From Labyrinthula sp. Ha (Eukaryota; Sar; Bigyra; Labyrinthulida; Labyrinthulaceae), in the NCBI GenBank assembly GCA_015227615.1, contig JAALGZ010000042.1:62001-126000 (forward strand): 64,000 nt of DNA, in the 5' to 3' direction. This document shows, piece by piece, positions 38,547 through 49,585 of this stretch. Numbering within the stretch: the first letter of the stretch is position 1; each line of letters opens with the position of its first letter. The position numbers were made by a program, and so were the translations under genes. The notes beneath the pieces were generated by a model. That model was not told where the DNA came from, made no database searches, and worked only from the letters and a program-made list of their open reading frames with translations.

Positions 38547-39170
38547 AAAAGTTATGAAATTAGTTTTTTTGGGTTCTTTAAACTGTTAGCGCAGGTTTTC
38601 TCCCTTTTTTAACTATTGAAAAATATTTTTCATAATTTTTACTTGTTTTCTATCCAAAACTAATAAAAATTTGACTTCTTTTTGAAAATTTAATACAGAA
38701 AAAACTAAGAGTATGCTTAAAAAACATTACTCTAGTGTCATTTCAGTTCATTTGGCCGATTTCTTCTACTTTGACTTAAGTTTAGCTTTTCTCCTCAATC
38801 AAACACGTCTCCCAGATAGTTCACCTAAGCAAAATCTATAACAAGTAGAAGACAGCTAATTTTGAAGCTTCGACGAGCAAATTATTCTTTTTTCATGTTC
38901 AAAAACTACTTTTACGTTTCTTTGCACGGCCTTTTTTGTTCAAACAAGGAGTTTTTCTGGACTTGTTTGGTTTTGACTTTAACCAGGGAAGGAAAATTTG
39001 GTTTCTTGGTGAATTGCCCAAATATACCGGTATGTGCCGTTACTTAACATACTTAGCGTTCTTAACGTTTATTTTACGGTAATAACGGAAAAAAAAGTTG
39101 AAATTTTGCTAAATGTTAATAACGTTAAGCAGAGTTAACGGAAAATAAACGTTAACTAACGTTTTTAACG

Positions 39171-39188
39171 TAACGTTAAGAAACCCTA
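39171..39188 (-). repeat. hAT terminal inverted repeat, right
   Basis: TAACGTTAAGAAACCCTA on the plus strand, the exact reverse complement of the left end. It is followed by the second ATTACAAG target duplication at 39189-39196. Confidence 0.92.
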
Positions 39189-39196
39189 ATTACAAG
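39189..39196 (+). repeat. 8-bp target-site duplication, right
   Basis: ATTACAAG, identical to the copy at 35074-35081. Confidence 0.92.
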
Positions 39197-39488
39197 ACAA
39201 CCCACGATTGTTCCCAAAATCGTATACATATAAAAACACAGTATTAAAATTGAACGTAGGAGTCGGTTCATATAAAAAGAACCAGTTTTTCGGGATTGAA
39301 CAATACAGCTGAAGAACGGGAATTACCGGTTTTTTTACATATATTTAATCACATTCCCGTTGTAACAACAAAACATCTAGCCAGTAGGAACCTTTCACTC
39401 ACTAAAAAAAGTTACCGTTTGAATAAAATTGAAATAGTAAAATTTGGCAAAGGAAAGAAAAGATAATTTCTGGCTTAATTTTAACGCT

Positions 39489-41372
39489 ATGAATACCGGA
39501 GGAAGTCCACCATTATCTCCAAGGAGGAAGCCAAGAACCCCAAAAGTAATGAGGAAAGAAAAGACTAACAATTCGCCACCAAAGTTGTCGGAGAGAACAA
39601 GAGGATCACCGCCACCTACGCCAAAGAGGCCAGTGAAGAAATCTCCTAGTAAGTTGAGGGCCTTAAATAAGTTACCACCGCAGGCGAGTCCGATGGCTGG
39701 ACTTAAACTACCTGGACGCAAGCGCTCTCCAGGCTCACCAAAGCAATCTAAACTAGGAAACTTTTCCAGTAAGGAGCAGAGTGGGTCTAAGCTGAGCCAA
39801 GGTTCTCCAAAGCTTATAAAGTCACACTCTATGCTGGAGAAATCTAGAAATATGAATCCTCTAAGGCCTAATCAGGCTTCTCCCAACATTTTCAAGTCAC
39901 CTTCCCAGAAAAAGAGATCAAGAAATGGCAACGTTCCGCCTACCCCAAAGTATGCTCTTATTAACCCTGCAGATTTTTCTCCGGCGCCAGGTGCCCCTGT
40001 TCCTAGGACACCAATGAGACAAAAGAAAAGAAAGGGATCAAAAGGAAAAAAAGGGTCTAAAGGATCCAAAGGTTCTAAAGGAAAAGTTCGAAGGAAAAAG
40101 CTTGAATCAAGTTATAACAATGTGGAGATAACAAACCCGTATTATGACATGTTTAAACTGGACGTTTTGGATATGACTAAGCTTGCCGGTAGTGATTTAG
40201 AGCAGCTTCTTGACTTTGCTTCTGATATTGTTGAGCGAAGATTAATAAACAAGGACATATCTTCCATTGAATCCAAACTGATTGCCTTAAAGAAACAAGC
40301 AGTTGCAGGGGACTTTAGAGAGAGAAGGAGACATGGTTTATTTGGGAGAAAAAAAGAAAGAATGGAAACTTGGGCCAGCTTTAAGGGAATGGACAAAAAG
40401 ACCGCAATTATCCAATATATTGACCTGGTTAAGAACCTGGATGTAGATTACAAGCGCTTAGAAAAATTCCTGCAGCGAAAAGAGGTTAAAAAATCCAATA
40501 TTTCTTCCTTTGCTAATGTTGCTGTGATGGAAAACTTTTCTGATATTGATCTTTCAAAGGAAAGTTTATTTGTAAGCCTCACACAGGTGCAGTTATATGA
40601 CTATGACTTGGTTCACACGGTAGATAGAAAAGAGTATGGAATTAATATCGACTATCACCGAAGTTTCTTTTCATTAAAAGAAATTCAGCAGTTTCATGAA
40701 CTAATGAGACTAAAGTGCAGACACTTAAAAAAGAAATTTGATATTAAGCAATATACATTTGATTTTGGACACGTGGAGCAAACTGGTACAGTGGATATTC
40801 TGGACGTTGCGCCGCAAAATAAAGTTGTTTTTAAATCTATATACAACTTTAAGGATCCGGTCGAAGTACGTTTGAGAAAAGTGCTAAATGAAATTGCAAG
40901 TGATTTAATGCGTGTGGCTGTTGACTACAGCAACCCAAACTTCATACTCGATGCTTTTTGTTCATTAGACAATACTATTGAACTTGCAGAATACCTTTAT
41001 TTGCTGGTTCGGTATTTGGACGCTTGGTTTAATTCTGCACCAGGAGAATTTTCGGTTGGATTCAAGACACTTTTTGCTTCCTTTATCTACATTAGAAGAG
41101 CAAGAGAGCGAGGTTTTCAGGAGAAAGACTTTCATTTTACGGTATCAAAGCATAACCTACACTATCTTTTTGCTTCAGGATTTTATATTGCGTCAATGTA
41201 CTTGAACGAGGAATTGGTACCGCTACATTTTTGGGCTGAAGCTAGTGGGCTAGTAGCTCCTCAACTGACAGAGAGCTCAGTATTGCTCCAGGAACTGTTG
41301 AAGCGCAATTTTGCAATTTCTGCCGAGCAATTCAGGCAGATATATCTAGAGTATAATCTTAGACTTGAGTGA
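39489..41372 (+). CDS. Acyl-CoA-binding domain / PHO80-type cyclin fusion protein
   Basis: A 627-residue single-exon protein. Residues 1-205 are basic and disordered with many SP/TP sites (SPPLSPRRKPRTP, SPPPTPKRP) and a KGSKG repeat (about 180-200). Residues about 232-322 match an acyl-CoA-binding (ACBP) domain: LKKQAVAGDF, then METWASFKGMDKKTAIIQYI. Of the classical ligand residues, the Lys of YKQA and the Tyr of AYI are kept, but the two early tyrosines appear to be Ile and Lys, and the Lys before WDAW is Arg. Residues 325-465 are unassigned. Residues about 465-620 match a PHO80/P-type cyclin box: AEYLYLLVRYLDAWF, FASFIYIRRARERGF, SKHNLHYLFASGFYIASMYL, HFWAEASGL and LLKRNFAISAEQFRQIYLEY. 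I chose the ATG at 39489; the frame extends 15 codons upstream without an ATG. A lipid-sensing cyclin is inference only. Confidence 0.75.
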   Translation: MNTGGSPPLSPRRKPRTPKVMRKEKTNNSPPKLSERTRGSPPPTPKRPVKKSPSKLRALNKLPPQASPMAGLKLPGRKRSPGSPKQSKLGNFSSKEQSGSKLSQGSPKLIKSHSMLEKSRNMNPLRPNQASPNIFKSPSQKKRSRNGNVPPTPKYALINPADFSPAPGAPVPRTPMRQKKRKGSKGKKGSKGSKGSKGKVRRKKLESSYNNVEITNPYYDMFKLDVLDMTKLAGSDLEQLLDFASDIVERRLINKDISSIESKLIALKKQAVAGDFRERRRHGLFGRKKERMETWASFKGMDKKTAIIQYIDLVKNLDVDYKRLEKFLQRKEVKKSNISSFANVAVMENFSDIDLSKESLFVSLTQVQLYDYDLVHTVDRKEYGINIDYHRSFFSLKEIQQFHELMRLKCRHLKKKFDIKQYTFDFGHVEQTGTVDILDVAPQNKVVFKSIYNFKDPVEVRLRKVLNEIASDLMRVAVDYSNPNFILDAFCSLDNTIELAEYLYLLVRYLDAWFNSAPGEFSVGFKTLFASFIYIRRARERGFQEKDFHFTVSKHNLHYLFASGFYIASMYLNEELVPLHFWAEASGLVAPQLTESSVLLQELLKRNFAISAEQFRQIYLEYNLRLE

Positions 41373-44300
41373 TTCTTACAGTATTAAGATCTAAGGGTGA
41401 TCAATTTATTGACAAGCAACAAGGGAGTCATAGTTAAATATAATGTACAAGTATGTATACTTGAAGAAGTAGTTTAATCTGTGTTAGAAGGAAGCTTACA
41501 ACAAAGTTAAAATGGTTAGTATACAGCTTGTCGCCAGGTTTGAACTTTAACCCTACGTGTTTACATAGAAGCTAGGAATCATGGGAATTGAGAAATTTAT
41601 ACTAGTTTCTGAAGGGTAAGAGTATAGGGTCGGCTGCTGATAAACCCAACATATTCACCTAATTATCTCTTCAAGAGGTACTCTACTACTGCTGGTGGTA
41701 ATTGGACCAATAGGACAGTAGGGGATCAGATCAGCCTTTTATGATAGAAAAACCAGCATCAAAGCTCACCAAGACGAAAGGTTTGCCGTAAGAGGTAATG
41801 AACAAGTGAATGTAGAGCTTAAGTTTTGTTGTTGTATGTTGAGTGTTGTGTTGAGAATAAAGTACTAAAAGTGAAGGTAGTTAAAGTAGTACCGTAGGAG
41901 TTAGTTTAGTTTTATTAAGGTGGGTATCACCATAATTAATTATTAAGTGAATACAATATAAAACAACTTGCTTCAATAAGTTTTCTGTAATAGAGATCCA
42001 ATGATTTCCCCAAATCTTGTATAGTAAATAGCTTTTAAAAAATCTGGAGCTTCTGATCTAACTAGGTTCTACACAAGTGAGCGACATGATAATGTCAATA
42101 AAAATACTTACTGCTTAAACTTTTATATTGTTGCATTTCCTTTTCTCTTGGGTTTTGATTTTTTTTTATTGTACCGAGAACAAAGTGAAGTTATTTGGGC
42201 GGGCGTCCATAGCAATTTAGTTGAGTTAGAAATGTTAAGCCGAAAATTTCTCTGTCATTCTTCAGGAAAGTATGGGTAAGATTAGAATACATACGCAACT
42301 ATAGATATATTTTTTTTTCTTGCTTGTTTCCAGAATGAGCACATCTTAAACCTAGATTACTCTCCTAAGTATTGCCATGTTCAAAAGAAGTTTACTACAT
42401 TAGTGATGTTCCCTCTTGGCTAAGTTTCTTATAATAACCTGTAGATTAATTATTTTGGTATGTTACATTGAAAATGTTTACATTTAACTTTATCTTATGA
42501 CCTGATATCCCTAGTACCCATACCGCTAGATATCGCTAAATACTCTTACCAGGAACACTTGTCATGTGTTCCTGTGGGTTTATATTTGCACTCTACATTT
42601 ATATCTTGAAATATATTTACATAGTTTACTTAACCGTTAATGCCTTAATGCAATAATACAAGTTTGAAAGAGATCCTAAGGCGACAACACTATTTTATAC
42701 TTTATAAGGACAAAACAAGGCTTGACTAAGTAAAATCTTGCAGTGAACACACTACATGTCAAAGTACAAGAAGGAACTGAGAGAAGGGATCAAAGGTAAA
42801 TGATTATTTTATATAGGCCAGTAATACTGAAAATATCTTATATTGAGTTAAAACACATTGCTTCTATTTCAACTAGGTGTATCAAAATACATATTAAGAA
42901 ATTTGAGTAAATACCTTCGCTAGTTACTTTTCTTAAAAACTTGTCAAAGTCACAAGATGAGTCATCAACTCTTTCAAAAAACTGCAGATAGTTACGAACA
43001 TCAACCTGCTTTTGTAACACATAATAATATTTCACACTTTGGCTGTTCAAACAACTATATAGTAAATATGTTGGGTATTAGCATCCTTATTTTCTTTGGT
43101 TGCTTCTATCGTTGCTGTTGAAGTTAGAGTGTGTAAATGGAAGGAGACTTATTGTTCTCTTGATAGTTGCTAGGATTCTCAGCATAGAAATTCTAGATTG
43201 ATATATTATAAGTTGTTCTTATCTGAGTTCTGGATTCTAGACACCCAAACTCTTGATTCTCCCCCGAAACAATAGGTGAATCCAGTTTAGCTTTAACATT
43301 TACTAGACATTGTCTTTTGATGTGAGATTTTGTTTAAGCTCCATGGTATGAACCTTTCTTCGCTCGGAGAAGAAAGTGTATATTGAGATATTTCACTCTA
43401 CTCACAGCAACAGGTTGCAAATTCTTATATTAATTTATGCAATAACTCTCATACGGAGTAATCGATAGATTTGGGGAAGGTTTTACTAAGAAGATTTGGA
43501 AATGAAAATTCTAAAAAATCTGGAGTCTCCTGAAATGGATAATCTGAAAATTAGTATTTTGAGACATGGGAGAATTGATCCTCTCAAGATTCTACACTTT
43601 TCATCTCTGTATGACCTCTCTAGTAATCACTATTTTTTCCCATTTATCCGATAGATTTACCCGGTTTTTTTAAGAATGAACGTTCATATTTTAATTCTTC
43701 TATTTGGGATCAAATAGGACCTTACCGGAGGTGGCCAATGACGAAGCTAAATCTCAAGCGGTTTTGAAATACAATTTAACCTTGGAATTTTTGAGAAATT
43801 TATAGTTGATTTTTCTGTAACTAGAGAAGTTAAAAGAATGCCAGTATTATTTTCATCACTAATAGACAAGAATCTTGCTGGCTGGTAATTTTTGTTAAGT
43901 TTTCTTTACGATACCTTTCTTACTTAGAATAATAAATCTTTCCTAAAGTATTTTACTTAACTATTGATGATTACTGTTTTATCAATAATGGAACGTATCA
44001 TACGGTCATCAGGCAAACGACTCTGAATCAAATGACGCAAGACATCGTATTTCATATTTCTGTTTCCTGGAAATATAAAAAGAAACTGAACTAATTACTC
44101 TGCTAGATTTTCTCCCGGATTATTTTTGTGCAATACTGGTAAGCTCATGATGGTTCTCAAAAAATATGTGAAAAATAAAAGTAAAATTGTCGTAACACTA
44201 TATAGTCTAAATAGAATTTAAGAACCAAAGTGCAAATAGAACAATATATGAATGGTTTTCCATAAAAAAAGCTTAGAATTATTATTCATAATAAGAAACA

Positions 44301-47300
44301 AATGAAAACTCACATGATGACTAGTAATTCTTACAACTACAAGTGACCAGTCAGCACTTGTTTTATTATACTAGTACAGACATTACTCCTTTTACCGGGC
44401 ACAATATGTGCCATTTTGATAACTTTTTCATAAAAATAAAATTTTGATTTAATAGACAGCTGCAAAAGTGAGTCATATCCTACTAGTTTTTCTTTTCTGA
44501 TAGATATTTATTTTACTTACTCGACGTAAATGCTATTCAAACATACTAGCAGAATGAGACAGACTTGATTTCCAATGAATATATTAGGTAACCTCAAATG
44601 GCTTGTTTTCGCATCATATGGTATGACGACAGCGTTAAACACGGCCAAAATTATAGTTTATATTGCTTAAAATAAAATTATATTGTTAACAGTTTTTATT
44701 TGGGAACTGTTCTTATAGAAAGAAATGTAGTTTACAAGCTATTAATGGGAGGAATTACAATAATAAGAGTCGATTCCCAATAATATCAGACTATTTCACT
44801 CTTAGACATTCAGTTCTCAGCTTAGAATGTATACATATATTTGAGTCTGATAGAAACCGTTTAATTAAAGTAATGAAGTAGATGTAGTTAACTTCTTAAT
44901 AGCGAATATCTATTTAATCTTATGTTAGTTTGTATTATCTAGACCATAGCTGATATTCTATCCATCTTTTCTCTTTAGTTTAAATAGATATCTTTAAGAT
45001 AAAATTATCCAATCTTTTCATATTACAAAAGAAATAATTATCTTATCAAGAACAAATACTACTACTAAAGCTTATTTAAGTGTATCATAAAAGTGCATTG
45101 ATATTACTAAAATTTCAAAAATGTTGCAATTAGCGCAACCAGAGTAATTATTAAAGTACTCTTGCTCTTAGATGTAATCGTCTCACTAACTCTTCAAAAA
45201 ACTATGAGAATATCCAGCAGAAGCAGCTCAGTCACCTCGAAGTGACCCAGTTTTGAAAATGTTTTCGCTAAAGATCCCTGTACAGTAAATTTTTTGTCAA
45301 ATAAAGTAGCAGGGTATACCAAGTTGACGTAATAATTTTTGCAGCAAAACCTTTGAAATTAGCTTTCTTGAGCAAACATTTAGTTCATGGTTTCGCTTTA
45401 AAATAATAAACTCTATAAAAACAGAATGAACTTCCATTATTGAAGAAATAATCCTTGAATTGAACAGACAACTAGAGGGTACTTAACGAAGAAAAACTAT
45501 CTTATAAACTTTGGCCTCACGCTTGGCTCGAGCTTTTACCTTCAATATTCATTTCTTATTAGCAGATTAACATGTTTTACCGAAGACTGTAACAGTACTA
45601 AGCAGTGATTCATAGAGTTTGCCAATAATTATTTCATAATTCCTTTGAAACTGATTGTCAAGAAAAGAAATGTGGCTATGATGCGTATTAAATGACTCTG
45701 GTCTTCACATCACCTTTTCTTTCATTTAGTAAAACGAGTCCCAATTTGTCGCTAAGATTTCCAGTTTTAGAGAGTAAGAGGTTCTATAGAAGTTAACCGT
45801 TTTTAGTAAGCACAACTCCTGATATGTTAATATAGCAGGTAGGGGTGCAGGGTGAAGACTAAATGAGATCATTAATTAATATAGAGAATTTCCCTGGAGA
45901 ACAGAGAATTTGTGAATGATCTCTACGGAAAATCTGCATGAGACCTGAGAAAATTCAAGTTTCGAACTGAGAACTGCGTCATGTGCCGCATTTAGGGTTT
46001 TTCTTAGCTACCAAGATTTAGAGGTATGGGTGCACTGCGTCTCTCCATTAAGTATTCACTTAGACATTTGCGGAAGTCTCTAAGTGACTGAGGATATGAC
46101 TGTGCAATTAACTGTGATTTTTTTAATTTTTTTGAGGGATTGAGGGCACTGAATAATTTCCTAGATGAGGACATTGAATTTTCTGACTGAGTTTTAAGGA
46201 TCCTCAAGAATTAGAAAATTTGCTTTGAATGATTTGAACTTGAGGATACTCAATCACTGAATGAGAAAAATCCTCACGCTACAGCCTTACTTTCAGGCAA
46301 GCCATTTCTTACCAACAATATTAAAAAATAAATTCAGGACCACTCATAGGTCTTGCAAACTGATTTGTTTTTGAAACTCTTCAGAACCAGAACATTTTGT
46401 TACAACTACACTGGGCCGCACACAGAATGGGGAATATGGTCAGCTAAGCAATATATGAGAAAAATATCCAAAATGTTTGCAAAATGACCTGAGAATTCTC
46501 AAATCATTGTTGAGTGAACGTTTGAATTTTGTCACAACTTTAGGAATTCACTTGAGTATAACAGAGTAAAATTCTCGTATTACGCTTCTGCCTTTAGGAG
46601 AACGTACCGAATCATATCATATAGACCCCATCGCTGTAAACAATCTCTAAATTCCATATCTAAGGTTATCTGAAGTACTAAGGTTAAGACTGAGTTTCCT
46701 TGAAAAAAAGATTTTTTTCGAAGATATTGTGAAAACCATATGTTGCTATCTTTTCTTTGTTGGACAGAGGAATATTAAGAGTACCTCCAACAACCGGAAA
46801 TTGCGATTTTTCGACTATGACATTGCGTTTTTGTGTCTTTTCGTATTTTACCCGCTCGCTTACTACTTACCTAATTTAGGCGACCAAGTGGACGATATAG
46901 CGTTGTTCTCCGAAAGTGATTTGGGTAAATGAACAAGACATTGTTATTGGATTTTTTTTTTGGAAATTATTGGAATGCTTAATCTTAAATGGAGAATGGA
47001 AGAGCCATATTAAGAGTTCTTGTAATATTAAGTAATGGAATAGTTTAATGATTTCTATTTGAGTATGTTTGCTTGAAACAATTTTTAAAGAAAATATAAG
47101 AGTGGATAAACAGCTTATAAATAAGGCCATTCCTAAAGTTTTAGTACTCTGAAAGGAGCATATATTTACATATTACCTGTTGCAAATGTATATTGGTGTT
47201 AAATTGGATTAATCTAGCGATAACCTGAAGCAATATATCTACATGGCACAGCAGGAAAGAAAAAAATCGATAGTAGTGAAACAATAGTAGCGTTGGAGTT

Positions 47301-47707
47301 GTCCATAACAGCTTATATGAAGAGATGGACAGCAAGGAATTACCTATAATGAGTGGAGAAAAGAGTTTTCAAGTATACTGGTGGTTGCCAAACCTTAAAA
47401 TCAAGGTGTTTTATTAAAAACACTGAAAATTATCATATAGAATCAAACGAGTTTTGTTTAATCCAGATTCTAAATAGAACAACAATATGGGTAAAATATT
47501 TTACGTTATGTAACGTTAAGCATATTACTGAATTTTATACTTATATGAGAATCAGCATTACTTCCTATTCGCTGGTCACATATCTCTATTCTCGTCCACT
47601 AGAATAGAACCAAACGACCATACTCCCAAAAACAGTCGCAAGCCGGTATTTCCCACTAAATTAAACGTACACATATCAAAGAATCGACTCGCAAACATTT
47701 CAAAGAA
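41373..47707. other. 6-kb AT-rich gene desert
   Basis: No supported gene. The main structured item is a candidate short non-autonomous hAT-like element at 45840-46289, with a possible second diverged copy of its right half ending near 46604. The remaining open frames (for example at 42838-43050, 46876-47130 and 47353-47607) are AT-rich and show no motif I recognise. Confidence 0.45.
45840..46289. mobile_element. Candidate non-autonomous hAT-like element (MITE)
   Basis: The left end TAGGGGTGCAGGGTGAAGA and the inverted right end TAAGGCTGTAGCGTGAGGA agree at 14 of 19 positions and begin with a hAT-like TARGG. The flanking octamers (ATAGCAGG left, CTTTCAGG right) share five of eight bases, as an eroded target duplication might. 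There is no coding content over 450 bp. A diverged copy of the right half may end near 46604. This is an inference from one locus. Confidence 0.35.
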
Positions 47708-49585
47708 ATGAAACTAGATTCGGAAACAGTGTCTTATCTCCTACACTATGTTCCCTCAATCACCACATGGCTTCGTCATAAGAATCCTCAAGACGCAGCA
47801 AACCATTTGGCACACTATTCACAATCTTCCGGCTCCCGAAACACACAGAAATCGCACACAGAAATACAAAACGCGCTGTCGATGATGATGAACGCGGATG
47901 ATCCTTTGGCGGCTTCTACTAACGAGATCCGTAAAATATTTTCGCAATTTTCAGATGGGTTGTGGTACACGATTCTAGCGACACTAATCACATCAGCAGC
48001 AGCACCGATTATGACGAGCTCATGCTATGAAGGTCTGCTAGAATATTATACCGATTTAAAGGAGACTTTTGATGAACGTAGAGGCGCTTTGGATCCAGAT
48101 CTTGTTGATGAGTTGAGATATTCTCTTGAAAGGTTGCCATTTGAATGTTACTTTGCTTTGGGAGAAGTGTGTGCACTGGTTAGGGATACGAGTACAAGCA
48201 TAGGGACAAATTGCGGCTCAATGGCCCTAAATATCCTTTTACCAGAAGAACTGCAGCCATCGGACTTAAATTCGAGAAATTTGACTCACTCGAGACCTGC
48301 GGAGCGAACTCGAGGAGAGCGGATATTGAAGGATGCGAAAAAACAACAAAATGAAGCAGTTACTATATTTAGATTTTTGTGTGTGTGGGCGGAAATTTTG
48401 TTTTTTAAGAACCCAGTGAAAAAAGGAAGAAATATGAGAAAAACAAGCAAATTAAGATCCTTGTCACCACAAAGCTTGAAGCGAGTTCCTTCTTGTGGAT
48501 ATAGGAAAATGCTGTTTAAAGATGAAGGACCATTAAATCCTTTACAAGGAAAAATTGATGCCTTGACTGAATTTTTACAAAAAATAGATCATCAATTTGA
48601 GGTTCCATTTTGTGATGAGATTGCGCAGAATATGCTTGAGCTATTTGGTTTTCATCAAGTCTGTGAAGCTTTGTTGAGAAAATACGAGAAGATCCCAGCT
48701 GGTTGGACAAGAGAGTTGTCTATTTACATGAACGAGCATAAATTGAGTATACCTTGGTTTTCTCAGACAATCAGTTTATATGAATTGCAATCTGGTCCAA
48801 GGGCATTCTCTCCTACTCCCAAAGCGACTTCAAATATCCCTTGGAATGTTAAGAGAGTACAGTCTCAGAAAATGAAACTTCAGGAGAAATGTAACCAAGT
48901 TATTAATGAGCTAATTACAGGAGAAACAGCCTATTTTACTCAGTTGTATGAGTTTACTGAACATTTTGTCAAGGGAATTAGAAAAAGTGAGGTCTATTCT
49001 TCGGAGTTAAAGGATGCGGTGTTTGGAGAACGGTTTATCGCCATTGTTGACGCAATTAGGCATGTGAACTTGATGTTGGAAATACTAAGAATTATTCCCG
49101 ATGAACCAGAACCTATTGGAAGCAGTAGTAGAATAAAGATGAAGACTAGAGCTGGTGTTCTAGCAGTGCTGTTAAGAAGAGGTCTAGAGTCTGCCAAAGC
49201 TGGTTACGAATCTTATCTTGGAGGCCATGTGGCTGCTTTGAAGTTCATAAGCTCTTGGAAAAATACCAACGAAAAGTCGAACGATTATAATGGATATTAT
49301 GAGATGGTAAAGGGCCGTGGCCAAGAGTTGCCAAAAATGTCAGTAGAGGCTTTAATGCAGGGGCCAGTAAGAAGAATACCAAATTACGTGTTACTTCTCA
49401 CTAGAATTCAAAAGTATTTGGAGCAGAATAGGGAGACCTTGAACTGTGATGGTGATGTGACTCAGTTAGGGAAGGCCATTTCGTATGCCAAAGACTATGG
49501 AGCAGCGTTAGACGTTGAAGTCAAGAAGAAAGGTAAACTTATTAAACTTTTGGGCAAAGAAGTACATCACCAAACGAGTGACTAG
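47708..49585 (+). CDS. RhoGAP-like / DH-domain (RhoGEF) protein
   Basis: A 625-residue single-exon protein. The C-terminal part (about 390-620) matches a Dbl-homology domain that activates Rho-family GTPases. It starts with QKMKLQEKCNQVINELITGE and TAYFTQLYEF, and contains the conserved late helix SVEALMQGPVRRIPNYVLLL (about 543-562). The N-terminal part (about 74-180) resembles the second half of a RhoGAP domain: GLWYTILATLITSAAAPIMT, then ERLPFECYFALGEVCALVR, then NCGSMALNILLPEEL. I see no arginine-finger segment (the usual GIFRxxGS), so GAP activity is doubtful. No PH domain follows the DH, which is unusual. A basic linker (about 200-275) joins the halves. The DH call is good; the GAP-like call is moderate. 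Confidence 0.75.
   Translation: MKLDSETVSYLLHYVPSITTWLRHKNPQDAANHLAHYSQSSGSRNTQKSHTEIQNALSMMMNADDPLAASTNEIRKIFSQFSDGLWYTILATLITSAAAPIMTSSCYEGLLEYYTDLKETFDERRGALDPDLVDELRYSLERLPFECYFALGEVCALVRDTSTSIGTNCGSMALNILLPEELQPSDLNSRNLTHSRPAERTRGERILKDAKKQQNEAVTIFRFLCVWAEILFFKNPVKKGRNMRKTSKLRSLSPQSLKRVPSCGYRKMLFKDEGPLNPLQGKIDALTEFLQKIDHQFEVPFCDEIAQNMLELFGFHQVCEALLRKYEKIPAGWTRELSIYMNEHKLSIPWFSQTISLYELQSGPRAFSPTPKATSNIPWNVKRVQSQKMKLQEKCNQVINELITGETAYFTQLYEFTEHFVKGIRKSEVYSSELKDAVFGERFIAIVDAIRHVNLMLEILRIIPDEPEPIGSSSRIKMKTRAGVLAVLLRRGLESAKAGYESYLGGHVAALKFISSWKNTNEKSNDYNGYYEMVKGRGQELPKMSVEALMQGPVRRIPNYVLLLTRIQKYLEQNRETLNCDGDVTQLGKAISYAKDYGAALDVEVKKKGKLIKLLGKEVHHQTSD

Larger units (their letters stand above)
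35082..39188 (+). mobile_element. hAT DNA transposon, 4107 bp, transposase broken
   Basis: The element is bounded by a perfect 18-bp terminal inverted repeat, TAGGGTTTCTTAACGTTA, and by an exact 8-bp target duplication ATTACAAG. The repeat continues imperfectly for about 20 bp more; the right end has an extra CGTT. Both ends carry clustered TTAACGTTAA/AACGTTA words (35091-35200 and 39055-39180), the likely transposase-binding subterminal repeats. The plus strand encodes the end of a hAT transposase at 38355-38546: NAETRFPTLAKVTKKFLDIQ, then TSSVSSQRSFSHGRF, then NAREWMKL and a stop. Upstream of this the frame is interrupted and I cannot read the catalytic or BED zinc-finger parts. The intact ends suggest fairly recent insertion, perhaps mobilised in trans. 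It lies 300 bp upstream of the ACBP-cyclin gene. Confidence 0.9.
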
